A stretch of 64,000 bases of DNA. It comes from Ectobius pallidus (Eukaryota > Arthropoda > Insecta > Blattodea > Ectobiidae). The position numbers and the translations under genes are program-made. The notes beneath the pieces were generated by a model, which saw nothing but the letters and a program-made list of their open reading frames with translations, searched no databases and had not been told where the DNA came from. The stretch spans positions 91,835,882-91,899,881 of the forward strand of contig CAXKWD010000005.1 in NCBI GenBank assembly GCA_964059195.1. Reading direction: 5' to 3'. Below, in pieces: positions 1-11,429 of the stretch. Numbering within the stretch: the first letter of the stretch is position 1; the number at the start of each line of letters is the position of its first letter.

Positions 1-107
1 TATCTTAATTTATAAGCGAAGTTAAAAAAGAGCAGAAACATTCCATTAATTGGTAACTTACTCGAAATCAGTCAAAGTAACATTTTATCATTTCTGCTGA
101 AATAAAA

Positions 108-751
108 AACTACGAGCGGCCTCGCCCATTACTTACTCAACTGCTAGATGTTTTTTATTTAAATAATTTATTTAACAGAAAAATAATTAAAACATTATAT
201 TTAATAACACTTACATCGTTTTTACATGAATTAGAAAACTTTACTCTTAATTGTATTGTTTTACGTAATAAATATTAATAATTAAACGAATAAAACAAAT
301 CTTATGCTGCCATATGGGCATACAGATTCGAAATGAAACCTTTAAAAACAGATTTATGAACCCCTTATACTCTAATCACGCAGAAACAATTAAAACGATT
401 GATAATTAAAAAACTAAAAACCCGGCTTCCAGATGCATTTCACGATTAAAGTGCGCCATCCGGGGAAAAAGACCTCAGATTCAAGTTCCCTTAGCCCCAA
501 AAAACCCGCGTAGTGAGTTTCGTCCAAATCATTCAATGTTTTCCCATTTAGGCGTGCATTCATGAACCCCTTCTGTCCATCTATGTAAAAAAAATCAGAT
601 CTCTGCGTGCCGTTTCTTTATAAACAAATGAATCAAGCAGTTTGGGTTAACAAAATCGAAGCGATCGACAAATTGATGTGTTAATTTGCAAAAAGTCTAT
701 TTCAGCGATGATTTTATTTTTTTTTATTTATTTTTTATTTTTATTTCTTTA

Positions 752-782
<31 letters not shown>

Positions 783-880
783 CCGAGCAAGGCCATCTTC
801 AATTAATTTCAAATTGAATTAATAGGTGTCGTTAGGTCTACACGGAAACACCAGCTCAAATATTATATTGGATTTTAAGT
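108..880 (-). mobile_element. Helitron-like non-autonomous element, inverted copy
   Basis: Read on the minus strand, this segment matches the element at 3688-4375 in the same order: a start with a TAATATAATATTTGRGC motif, GAAATTAATTGAAGATGG, a GGCACGCAGAGATCTGATTT-type block, a TTTGGACGAAACTCACTA block and an end near GTTGAGTAA followed by a decayed GGGCGAGGCC hairpin (about 110-130). The TTTGGACGAAACTCACTA block also occurs three times in the clearly bounded Helitron at 54820-56157, which is why I place it in that group. An AT-rich run of TTTTTATTTA units (711-781) interrupts it. The ends are approximate and the terminal CTRR is not clear. Confidence 0.5.
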
Positions 881-1058
881 AGGGTACAGTTTGAAACAGT
901 AGTGTATGAAAGAACAACAATCACCTATAAAATTGTTAAAACGTGATTATCTGATAGAATCAATGTGATGTAATAATTTAGTGTCATAAAAGTTTTAAAT
1001 TGGAACATTTATTTTTAGATAATACGTTCTTTTCTGAAGGGTTATTTAGGATTTTTTG

Positions 1059-1143
1059 GGTCATATTTTGTCATATTTAAGGTCATATTTAGTCATTTTT
1101 AAGGTCATATTTACAGTCATATATTCCACTTTTTTAGGTCATA
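1059..1143. repeat. Short tandem repeat of GGTCATATTT-like units
   Basis: About five imperfect units built on TTTAAGGTCATATTTAGTCA follow each other. The spacing is irregular and there is no coding potential. Confidence 0.6.
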
Positions 1144-1624
1144 AACATCCGAACCCTAGTTCATTACAATGCATTATAGTTACTCCGGAAACCTGAGTCG
1201 TTCAGACAGTTCGCTCTAGCACAACGCAGCATACTATTCTATTAATTAGGTTGCTAAGCGACCATGCTGTGTTATTATAAACAACTGTTCTTTTGCAATG
1301 CTACTTCTTTTTGTTCGTGCTGTAATGATTCTGATATTATACATTCTTAATGGTAGCTACAGCAATTAAATCGTTTAACGGCAACTTCCAAGGCATGCGA
1401 GAAACATCATTTTCCAGAAAGCGCTGAAAACACAATTTTTGTCAGAATGAATCCCGTTCAATTCCAGGAGAATATTAAATTTGATGGCCGAATTAGGGGG
1501 AAAGTTCATAGTTTATCATCTATTGCGGTAGGCCTCCTTCTTACCCATTTCTGCGATCCATAGCGCACATGCATAGACTCAGGCAAGGTTCATTAGAGGC
1601 CTATGGTACGCATTCATCTGTGTG

Positions 1625-1955
1625 CATAGGCGTACCGGGGGGGGGGGTTTGAACCCCCCCCCCCCCCATTGATTAAAAAAATGAAAATTGTATAATTTTT
1701 TTAAGTCTGCCCATAAATTACTTAATACAAGTATAAAGCGTGGGAAGCTTAAAACTCGTTATTTTGCGTCTTAATTTTTAAAATTTCCCGGGGGGGACCC
1801 CCGGAAGCTTAAAACTCGTTATTTTGCATCTTAATTTTTTAAATTTTCCGGAGGAGGACCCCCGGACCCCCCTTTTCCTGGAGGGTATTCCATACCCCCC
1901 AGACCCCGCGGATGTTATAACCCCCCCCCATATGGTCGGCCTGGTTACGCCTATG
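1625..1955. mobile_element. Non-autonomous hAT element (331 bp) with 8-bp TSD
   Basis: The termini are inverted: CATAGGCGTACC at 1625 and GGTTACGCCTATG ending at 1955. The flanks are TCTGTGTG (1617-1624) and TCTGTGGG (1956-1963), an 8-bp target duplication with one mismatch, as expected for hAT. The inside holds a poly-G/poly-C stretch and two tandem copies of a unit of about 60 bp (GGAAGCTTAAAACTCGTTAT..., 1742 and 1802). The copy at 38096-38475 has the same layout. It encodes nothing and would need a hAT transposase supplied elsewhere. Confidence 0.85.
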
Positions 1956-2025
1956 TCTGTGGGCCTCCAAATATTTCCAGTTTTGCATTCCATGTTACAA
2001 AAATGATAAGTTGGAAATGTTTTAT

Positions 2026-2112
2026 TATCTTAATAAAATAATAATAATATTGATGATGATGATAATAATGATAATAATAACAGTAATAATAATAATAATA
2101 ATAATAATAACT
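2026..2112. repeat. AAT-rich microsatellite
   Basis: Imperfect (AAT)n/(GAT)n run. Reading frames through it give isoleucine/methionine runs and are not genes. Confidence 0.8.
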
Positions 2113-2254
2113 TATACAACGATGAACATAATTCCAAACATGCCAACTTGTGAGGAGGTTTCTGAGCTGCTGAATATAACGAAATCCTTCTCGGTAGTAG
2201 GTCCTACCAATAATAACACAAGTTCTGGAATTGTAATGGTATATTGCGATACAA

Positions 2255-2344
2255 GTGCCGTAAGCGATGCATACGGATCGAGGAAAGAGTTTGAAAAAAC
2301 GAGGCGCTCGCGCCGAGTTTTTTCAATTTATGCGCTTACGGCAC
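2255..2344. repeat. Nested inverted repeat with a GC-rich palindrome at its centre
   Basis: The outer arms are GTGCCGTAAGCGATGCATA (from 2255) and TATGCGCTTACGGCAC (2329-2344). Inside lies a 36-bp near-palindrome (2291-2326) with arms TTGAAAAAACGAGGCGC and GCGCCGAGTTTTTTCAA. The same core motif recurs at 63312-63341. It could be a small foldback element or part of a larger one. No product is evident. Confidence 0.6.
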
Positions 2345-2960
2345 GAATATTGCATGCTATTTTTTGCACGATGATTATTTATATCAATTTAATTATATTA
2401 ATTGTGATGTTACCTGAAAATATTATGTATATACATTCTTGAAGATAGATGTTTATTTCAGAAAGTGATTCGCATGTGTTTGATGTTATGGGAACCGAAT
2501 ATTTGTCCTGGGGGGCCTTGTCCATAAAGGCTTGTATTATGATGTGCCGTAAGTAAATTCTTAGCGCACGGAAACTCTTACCGCACATAGCAACAAGATT
2601 GCGTGTGGGAATGTCAACTTACGATCCACGGCAACAACATTCGTAAGTACCAATAATTAGTTGAGTCGTGCAAAAAAATAATAATAGTAATAACAATAAT
2701 GTATGTTATTGTATTATTATTATTCAGAATTATGCAATTATGGCAGGAAAGTATATGTATGTTATTGTCATGGTTCAAATTCTTCAATGGATGTAACTCA
2801 AGAAATGAAGAGTACAGGGAAAGTACGATAAGGGTTATTAATTTTATTATTATAATTTTTTTTTGGAAATATACATAACAGTATATTCCAATGTAGTTAT
2901 ATTTATATAACGTGCATCTAAAAGTGACAATCAAGGTGATGGTACCATTTTATAACCATA

Positions 2961-3071
2961 ATTCAGAATGCTGTAGAGGGGAAGAAAGATGAGATTGCTG
3001 GTGAAAGAATTGATTTTTCTCACAATCATGTTTCGTGAACATTCATCTTTCTTCCCCTGCATTCTTCAAAT
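2961..3071. mobile_element. Short foldback/MITE-like inverted repeat
   Basis: The arms are ATTCAGAATGCTGTAGAGGG (extending through GAAGAAAGATGA) at 2961-2992 and TCATCTTTCTTCCCCTGCAT (to 3071). They are complementary over about 25 bp, allowing a small gap, around a loop of about 50 bp. No target duplication is clear. Confidence 0.5.
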
Positions 3072-3687
3072 ATTGAATTGTCAATTTGAAGAAATGTTTG
3101 CAATTTGCCAGAACATAATATAAAATACAATAATTTAACAGATCTAATTGTAAGATGCTATACTGGTATCTTACCAATCAGATTCTTTAATCGATTCTAT
3201 GGCTTCAAATGCCAAAGCTCAAGAGTCCCGCCTGCAATTTTTTTGTTTAGGCTACACGTGCAACCAGATAGTGAAGACACGTCGCCGTATAAACCACGAA
3301 GCGTGGATTCACGATTTCGAAACTTCTTCAGATTTTTTTTTCTTCTTCTTCTAGACACGGTTGTGCGCTGAACAAACTGTGATGATTACATATTTGCAGC
3401 TGACATGAAGGCACTAACAAAAGAAACAATCTGATCAATTTTCCGATTCAAGCACCAGTTCATAAAAATAGGGCACCGCGATCTTTCTGAAGGAACCGAA
3501 GACAATAAGAAAGGAAGTAATTATACTCAGACAAATGAATTAACTGTTTCAATCATTTCCATTTTCCAATTGAGCAATTATGTATCTTTGTTAATGTCAA
3601 TTTTTCAACCAGTGCTCAATTACAATATTTTAATTATACGGTACCAACTAGTCTAAAATTCTCACGTTATAAAATCATTGTGAACAT

Positions 3688-4375
3688 AAATCTAATATAA
3701 TATTTGGGCTCGTGTTTCCGTGCACAGCCAATGCCACCTATTAACAAGACCGTATTCAACTGTGAAATTAATTGAAGATGGACCTGCTCGGTTGTCATAT
3801 TTCATTCAATTGTTTATAACATCACGGCACACAAAGATCTGATTTACTAAATAAAAACCAAACTTCGTACTTTTTAGCGCACAGGCAATGTCACCTATTA
3901 ACCAGACAATTGTGAGATTAATTGCCGTATCAATCGGGGAAAAAATAGCATTGAAGACTTGGACGAAACTCACTATGCGGTGATTTCTTGGGCTAGGGAA
4001 CTCATTCGGAGGTTTTTTTTTTTTGGGGGGGGGGGGGAGGGGTATCGCACATGAATCGTGAAATGCACATCGAAACCGGGATTTTAGTTTATTATTTATC
4101 AAATGTTTTATTTGTTTTTGTATGATTTGGTTAAGGTTCATGAGTCTGTGGCACGTTTTAATCGTATCGTATCGTTTCGAATCTTTATGCTCTTACGGAA
4201 TTATTGATATATGTTACGGAAAAACAATACGAGAATAAAATTACGTAATTCATGCAATTTAACCTATGTAAAAACGATGTGAGTGTTAATAAATATAACG
4301 TTAAAATGATTTTCTCTTGAATAAATTATTTGTTGAGTAAAAAATCGCGGGTGAAGCCGCGGGCATCTACATGTA
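3688..4375 (+). mobile_element. Helitron-like non-autonomous element
   Basis: It is colinear with the inverted copy at 108-880 and shares the TTGGACGAAACTCACTA block (about 3959) with the Helitron at 54820-56157. Near its 3' end is a GC-rich hairpin, CGCGGGTGAAGCCGCGGG (4346-4363), almost identical to the hairpin at 56130-56145. The expected terminal CTAG is degraded to CTAC. A poly-T/poly-G run (4012-4038) interrupts the middle. It is non-coding. Confidence 0.55.
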
Positions 4376-4590
4376 TTTTTATATGTGGACAGAAGGGGAT
4401 CATAAATGTATGCCTAAACGGGAAAATATTGAATGATTTTGACCAAACTCTCTATTCGGGTTTTTTTCTCCCCGTTTCTTTTCACTTTCATCGTGAAACG
4501 CTCCTCGAAGGCGAGGTTTTAGCTTTTTAATTATCACATGTTTTAATTGCTTATGCATGATTTGGGTAAGATTCATGGATCTGTGGTATA
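4376..4590 (+). repeat. Partial further unit of the same Helitron-like repeat
   Basis: Directly after the hairpin of the preceding element, the sequence re-enters the repeat: GGACAGAAGGGGATCATAAA, a diverged TTTTGACCAAACTCTCTA block, then TTTAATTATCACATGTTTTA and GGTAAGATTCATGGATCTGT, which parallels 4010-4160. This suggests a tandem array of internal units, as seen at 55286-56157. Confidence 0.45.
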
Positions 4591-5070
4591 TTTTAATTTT
4601 CTTTTTCAAATCTGTATGTGCGGATAAGTTTCTGCTTTTCCCCACGTAACTCTACAGATGAACTGGAAAGAATACGAAGTAGGACACGATCTAATAAATT
4701 ATCTGACCCTTTTTGGAAGGAGTGGGAAGCCAGGAAAATAATTATACATTGCGAAATTTTATTTAATGTTACCAAAGTACAACATGAACCAAATCACAAT
4801 ACGACCAAAAGGCTGGTGCACTAAAGAACTGTAAGTGAAGTCACAACTAATTTTATACTACCTGCACTGGAATCGATTGTTTTCGAGGTGAAACACCTTG
4901 ACAACGGTTGCCAGTAGCAACGCTGTGTACACACACACACACACATCGATTCGCGGAATATATTCTTAGCACTAATCTCACTTACGTTAGGCCGTCTACA
5001 GACTTTTGTTGTTGCATGGGCAACATCATCTCCACGTCATCGACGTACTGTAGGTGGATCCTTTGCAATG

Positions 5071-5074
<4 letters not shown>

Positions 5075-5127
<53 letters not shown>
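5075..5127. repeat. Poly(A) run of 53 bases
   Basis: An uninterrupted A homopolymer, longer than usual for genomic DNA. It may be the tail of a retroposed copy on the plus strand, but the sequence upstream is not a recognisable transcript. Lysine- or phenylalanine-run reading frames through it are artefacts. Confidence 0.9.
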
Positions 5128-5131
<4 letters not shown>

Positions 5132-7524
5132 GTCTTATATCCGTATTTTGAGCGGTATTTATCTATATTGTGTAATGTGCAAAAAATGCACGAATCTATT
5201 TTAATATGGACACAAAAATATAGAATAAACCCATTGATATTCGACGCTACCACCCATAGTCCCAAAATATGGTGAAACATTTAACCATAATAACTACATT
5301 GAGGAATAGAAATTTCAAAGGATATAAATGCCATTTTTTGGAAGTGTGTGTTTGTTTGTTTTTTTGTTTTGTTTTTTTTTCCCCCACCATGTGGTTCCAT
5401 GTGCCTACGCCGATAACCCATGTAAGTTCTGTGCCGTTCGTTGTTACTATACTCGTAGTTGCTACACCCATGAACAGATGTAGAGCGCTGCACACACAGT
5501 ACATAAACGCGATAGTCTTTCCTCTCTCCTGTATAGTTTTCCAAAAGGCAACTTCCACTCCTCAATTAATGACAGTGCAGTCATTCAGGATAGATAAAAG
5601 TTGCTCCTTGCCCAAATATATTGAATGGTAGTGTCATTTGATGGTTGAATAAGGTGTTCTCAACCTATCACATATTTAATTTTCAAATCGTAATTATTAA
5701 GACACAGCTCTTCGCTGTGAGTGATGTTCCATGTAAGGAAGTAAAGTTGTCCTGGCATATGTCACTGAACTGAAAGCAAATCTAACTTTTTCTCGTAAAT
5801 AATTTGAAAGGGTCTCTTTGATATTTGGTTATAAAATATTTGCATGTTATCCAGCCAATAAACAGTTCTGTGTTAAAATATTTTAGATTTTTACATGAAA
5901 GTACGTAACACTTCTATGGTAACCGTATTGTTAAACAAAAACAACAGTTTGCTATGGAAGCACAGGCTAGTGAGGATAAAATATCTGTATTTTGTTTTCA
6001 TCGCTTTAAATTATTTCATAGTAAAAAATGTATTATAAATATTATTCTAAGTAGTTTTTTTACAAAACATATTTTACTAATATCGATTTTAAAAGATGTA
6101 TTTAAAGTTTCCACCTTCCATGATCTTATATGAACTTTCTACTGGTATGCAAACAATTTAAAGCTAAAACTTCTCCATCAATACGCCTATACAATTTTAG
6201 AATATGAAGTTTGGTTAAGTTACTTTCCTGAATAAGACCGAGATGGAGAAACTCGTATAAATGTTGAGCATTCCCTCTCAAACTGAGCATTATTTAACAA
6301 ATCTTATAAAAGGACGAAGAATACTGTGAACTCAACTTGCCATGGACCAGGAGAACGGCAAGCTATCGAAAAAGCTGAGTTCTATAAACACGGCCACAGA
6401 ATGTTAGTGTATGTACAGTCATCTACTCTTCTTCGTGTAACTTCACCTTCCACGTGAACTGGAAATCAGCTAATCACAGAATGGCTTGACATTGTCTTAG
6501 CATGTATGCTTGTTCTCGGTCAAGTTTTCCAGGAGCTTCCCAGTTGCCTTCCTCTCAGAGGTGATGCAGGTGGAGAAAAATGAGTAAACATGAATGAACA
6601 AACATAAGACATGCTACTTTAACGTTAGCGGTTGAGAGAAAAGTATGGTTGAAAACGTCTATTATACAGTTTGTCTTGTAGATTATTTATTTAGAGCAAG
6701 CGCCCGTCTGAAAGCAGAATTAAAAATGCTGTCACGTTCGTGGATATTGATTAATGAATTTAAAATGCATGGCTGATAGGTACATATTTTATTTCACAAA
6801 ATCACTTTGTTTAATTTTTATGTTATTTATTCTTTATTATCGATATCTTTGCCTTTTTCATTAAAATTATACAAAGAATTTTATTGATGTCTGCTACAGC
6901 TCTTGCAAGTCATTTAAACGAGGTTTTAAATCATTTTAAACCTTTATTTGCCAATGTTAGAAAACATGTCATCTTAGAGTTCGGTTTCCAGGACATCAGT
7001 TAGTCTCCTGATTTTTTTGGAGTTCACGATCGTCAGGCTGCTGTTGGTCATGTGACATTGTTTACAATAATTTGTGGAAAATTCTGACTCTTAAGAAAAC
7101 AAAGAAATGTGGGTAAAATTATAGCATCTCACGGTATGACGAAAAAATAACAATACCTCGCTGTAAACTTTCTCCTTGTCACTGTTTGAATTGCAATTCG
7201 TGGATATGAGCAGTGGATGCCAAGCGAGAACAGCTATATTACGGTGTGATGTTCCTTCCAGTTTATGTTCGTGTAACTTCCTACAGTCTTTCCTGGATGT
7301 CTGGCTTTCCACATCGTGACCTGTGTCGGCAAATTAATAGACATTGTCGCAACGAAACACGGTACCCGTTGACCTGAGATCTTCTAAGCAATGGGGATAG
7401 CTAACTTGCTTCTTGTAACATAAAGATATTAATTACCAGAGAGTCCAGTGAGTTTCCACTATTAATTTAATACTTGTAGTCAAGCACTACCTTTATAAAT
7501 GCATTTATGACATTATGAATTTTA
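5128..7524. other. No recognisable gene or element
   Basis: AT-rich DNA. Open frames are short, overlap on both strands and lack any domain signature. I see no repeat with another copy in the window. Confidence 0.5.
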
Positions 7525-7788
7525 TTGAAGGGGTCGGGGAAGATAGTGCTAACCCTCCTTTTGTAAATGTCGAGATCGTTGCACTATTAAATTTTTTTCT
7601 TAGTCACTGTTTATTCCAAAGTTTCTCAGCATAGACTAATTTTGTCGTAAGTCTTATTAGTATCATAATACCCGTATGTACCAAAGAAAGGGTAAAAATA
7701 AGATTTTCAGATTTGAGCATACTTTAAAAATGCAATACCTAAAATGAGGTTTGTGCGAGTTAGCACTATCTTCCCCCGGCCCCTTCAA
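7525..7788. mobile_element. MITE, 264 bp, with 29-30 bp terminal inverted repeats
   Basis: The left end is TTGAAGGGGTCGGGGAAGAT running to AGTGCTAAC (7525-7553). The right end (7759-7788) is its reverse complement with one mismatch and one inserted base. The interior is non-coding. The flanks do not show an unambiguous target duplication, so the superfamily is open. Confidence 0.75.
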
Positions 7789-8683
7789 TTTCAATTCGTG
7801 TCGTATAAAACACAAGCCTTAGCTTTACTTTGGCATCTCCCTCTCAAATGTAATAGTCTTTTCACAATTTATTGCAAAGGTTCGCAAAATGTTCAGCCAT
7901 ATTTTACTCTGTCATAAATTATTATTATTACTGCATTTAAATAATTTTTATACTAGAAAATTCAATTAAGCTGGTAATAATAGTTTAACAAAATTATGTT
8001 ATAGGCTAATATTGGTAAAATAGAACCAGTCATACGAAGAATTTAATATTGACAAAGCAGAGTTTACACATTTTAACACAAATTATGTTAATGACTTACA
8101 AGAAATATATGTAAATAAATTGTTTTGGCCCATCAAAGAGCCTATATCAATTGTGTAACAAAATGATGTGATAACATCGTTGCTTAGAATCCAATAACAC
8201 TAACATATTTACTAACACAACTCTTCAATTTTCTTCTCACAGCATAGACTTACTTGAGTTACATAAAATTCCTACATTAATCAGTACTTTCGTTATTTTA
8301 GCATACTCTACTTTGCGAATTATATAACGTTTAGGCCTATAAGAGAAAAAAATATCCCACATCAATTTTGGCTCAAGATTGTCCAATTCCTTTGTTAAAA
8401 ATATCCAATTTAGCAACTTGCGATAACAATTCATTCAAGAAATAAATGGTGCAAAAATATGTTGCACAAACTTTCTCGCATAGGCCTATACGTGGTAAAG
8501 GCTAGCACAGAAAAAAGTAAATTATAGGGACAATTAAAGTTTATTTATTACATTTTTATAAAATTAAGAAGTATCTAGAACGGAAACCATCAGAGTCAAT
8601 CTTCATGTTTAATGCTTTTACCGTGAAATAATAATAATAATGAATGACAGTAAAACTGCATAGGCCTATTATTAGTACTACTA

Positions 8684-9223
8684 GTACTACTACGGGAAAA
8701 TTCAAATATAAGTCGCACCTTGGGATAAATCGGCCCCACCCAAACCCCACCCACCAATGCAGTTTCTTTTATACTACGATCTAGCGAATTCTTCTCTCCT
8801 CGTATTATGAAGAAAATCGTGATTGGACGTTGGAGGTGTGACGTCATGCCACTAGACGAGAGGTGACGGGCTGACAAACTTCGCGGGAGATATAATATGC
8901 CACATTTTCGAAACCTACAAACAGTGTATCGTACATTATTCGAAAATGCAAGGGCGCTTCGCTACGGCTGCCGCCTCCGCTTCGCGCACTTAACTATGTG
9001 GTTAGTGTTATGCATTATTTAGCTATATGTAGAGGTGAATACAAGGCACTTGCGACAATATATAAGGATAGTGGGTGCAAGGCACTTGCAGCAATAAATA
9101 AGGACAGTTGGTCATTCTGCTTCGCTCAGAAACAAAATACATCACACAGTCCGTGCAAATGTGAATATCGAATGGGCGGAACTTAAGGGGCGACTTATAA
9201 TTGAATTTCGCCACAACTACTAC
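8684..9223. mobile_element. TIR element of about 540 bp
   Basis: GGGAAAATTCAAATATAAGT (near 8694) plus CGCACCTT reappears inverted at 9185-9213 as AAGGGGCGACTTATAATTGA plus ATTTCGCC. The arms are about 30-40 bp with several mismatches. Inside is a tandem duplication of about 36 bp (CAAGGCACTTGC... at 9041 and 9077). No transposase is encoded and the ends are approximate. Confidence 0.5.
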
Positions 9224-9384
9224 TACTTAGGTTATATTGCACGCAACTGCATGTAGGTTATATCACGTGTTCAGTATGGTTGCGTGAACCATTAGTCTAT
9301 AGTAGCAACTCATTCGTGTCATCTGATTCTATTGTTTAGTGATGTCTTCTTTTGTGATATTCAGTTTAAACTATTATAATATCC

Positions 9385-9555
9385 AGTGACGTAGCGGCGA
9401 TGAGTTATGGAAAGTAAGCATGTCCTACAAACCCAGCGTTTGCCTTTGCGAATGAGGAAACTATGAAAAACCCAAGTCAATTTGGGCGACCACAAGGTTT
9501 GATTTGAACTCAGGACCTCTTCCCTGTTAGCCCATATCACCTCGCTGTAATTGGT
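9385..9555 (-). mobile_element. tRNA-derived SINE, minus strand
   Basis: On the minus strand a B-box-like GAGTTCAAATC (9501-9511) lies downstream of an A-box-like CAGCGAGGTGATATGGG. This is followed by body sequence that also occurs near 41650-41730 (GTTTGCCTTTGCGAATGAGG versus ATTTGCCTTTACGACTAGGG on the plus strand). No target duplication was found and the limits are approximate. Confidence 0.5.
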
Positions 9556-9829
9556 TTTGGTGTGTGAGCTAAACTGGTTGTATTTCACAACAATAAGTGT
9601 ACATTAGGCCTATAGTTTTCTTGTTACTACGGGCAACAAAATGTCATTCATATTTTAATTGACATGTATGTTCTGAAATTCGCATTTAAGCCGTACTTAT
9701 TTCGTTTTTATCTTGATATCTATTAAACGTATAAAGAGATGTGTTAAACAAAAAATGTTAATTTTAATTTTCTCTACAACTTTACTGTGGTAGGTTTTCG
9801 TGTATCGCCTACTGTAATGGATATAATCT

Positions 9830-10123
9830 AGAAAAATTGAAAATGGATACGAGTAAAGTACCCCTTAAGTCATTTTTGCAGAAATACAGATATAGCCATT
9901 TTATTAGTCATAGATAAGAGTTTCCAATTTTAAATTTTTATTAAAATCGTTAGAGTCATTTTTTCAAAAATCAAAATTTTTAAAAAAGTTTTCATGAAAA
10001 GTCCCCTTAATATTTCAGTTGTAAAACTAAATTTCTGGGCGGCTCGACAAAATTTCGAAAAAGTCCTTAATTCAAAAATTAAGTAAATACAATGAACCGT
10101 TTACCCGCTGTGCTTGTCCACAG

Positions 10124-10158
<35 letters not shown>

Positions 10159-10290
10159 GACAGACGTCAAACCAAAAACACGTTTTTCGGTTTCTAGGCA
10201 TCGTGAAACATGCTTTCCCGGTGTTAACTCGATTTCGATTTTTTGTCACGATCACAATACTTTCTCTATACTACGTATAAGCGAGAAAGT
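9830..10290. repeat. Low-complexity block with (CAGA)n tract
   Basis: A run of CAGACAGA units with a few CGGA variants (10122-10164) follows AT-rich sequence. The small open frame across it has no domain and I do not treat it as a gene. Confidence 0.5.
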
Positions 10291-11133
10291 AAAAAGTTAA
10301 ACATACTGTATAATAATTTCAGTTTACATACGATTTCTAACTCTTCAGTTTCTTTTTGTCAATTTCATTTCTGTTAAAAATTTAAATTTTTATAACATTA
10401 TTACTTGAATTGCCCCGAGCCCTAGCTCTAGTCATTGGGGTTTTGTACATCATGTGTATGTACGTACTCGTATATACGAGTATGTATGTATGTATGTGTT
10501 AAATAAAATTTTACAGGCGACAATGAGTTGAAATATACCATATTCGTACTCGAACATTGTAAAAAATCAAGTACCAGTACCAATACCACAGTCAATACTG
10601 AATACTGACCGAGTGGATTCTTAACAATTTCACTGCTACTGATGTATAAATGTATAAATGTATAACTGTTTAAAACTTAAGAAAAGATACAGGCTTAAGA
10701 CTAATAGAGGAATGCTTTGTGCAAAATGTGAGGATTTTTATCCACACATTACATGTATTATTTATAAAAGCCAGTTATTCTATTTAAATTTTTTAACAGA
10801 TTTCAAACTTAAAGCCCACTGACGGTTATACTTGATGATTGCTTACATACCCAAACAAATTCTACTCTGAAAGGATTAAAACATAGCTCTTTTGAATATG
10901 ATAACTTTTCTCTCTTAACAAGTTTACACACACGAACTAGTAAAAATCTGTAAGGGTCTCACCAACTACGCTTTCAGAAAAATCTCAGCTGACCGCACTC
11001 ACAATTATATTAAGACTCGGTGCGCAACGTACCTTAACCACATCCAACATTATTACCCCCACTTAATTGGGAAATTCAGAAAGACAACGCAACATCTTCT
11101 CATACTCTACTCTACCAGCACAAGTCGTTAGTA

Positions 11134-11412
11134 AGGTAAAGGTAAAGTGATCCCTATACAGGCCATGGAGGCCAAGAGGGTTCCAGGAGGTGGAGGCTCC
11201 CAGATTTTGGGCATTCGGCACATGAATGTGGTAAGGTTGTCAGCCTTACGCACCGGCCGCCTTTACCCCCAGGATTGCTCCTGGTACTCATTTCTGTTAG
11301 AGGCTGAGTCGACCCCAGGGCCATAGTGCCACCAGAAGGATTAGGCCAATTGAAAAATCTCAATGACCTCATCGGGAATCGAACCCGCGACCTTCCGGTC
11401 TGTAGCGCAGCG
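11134..11412 (-). mobile_element. tRNA-derived SINE (family 1), 5'-truncated, with 14-bp TSD
   Basis: The element is flanked by perfect copies of ACAAGTCGTTAGTA (11120-11133 and 11413-11426). On the minus strand it has an exact B box GGTTCGATTCC within the tRNA-like head, the body AATTGGCCTAATCCTTCTGG and a CTTTAC-repeat tail. It starts inside the tRNA-like part, so the A box present in the fuller copy at 60162-60470 is missing. It would be mobilised by a LINE reverse transcriptase. Confidence 0.9.
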
Positions 11413-11429
11413 ACAAGTCGTTAGTACTT

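Noticed and set aside
2291..2326. Rho-independent terminator (GC hairpin followed by T-run)
   Set aside because: The palindrome is symmetrical, with A-run and T-run on the two sides, the genome is eukaryotic, and there is no gene upstream.
4908..5280. Overlapping frames with long lysine or phenylalanine runs
   Set aside because: They only read through the 53-base poly(A) run and have no domain.
11377..11410. Functional tRNA gene suggested by the B box
   Set aside because: Only the T-arm part is present, and the flanking duplication and body show it is a truncated SINE.
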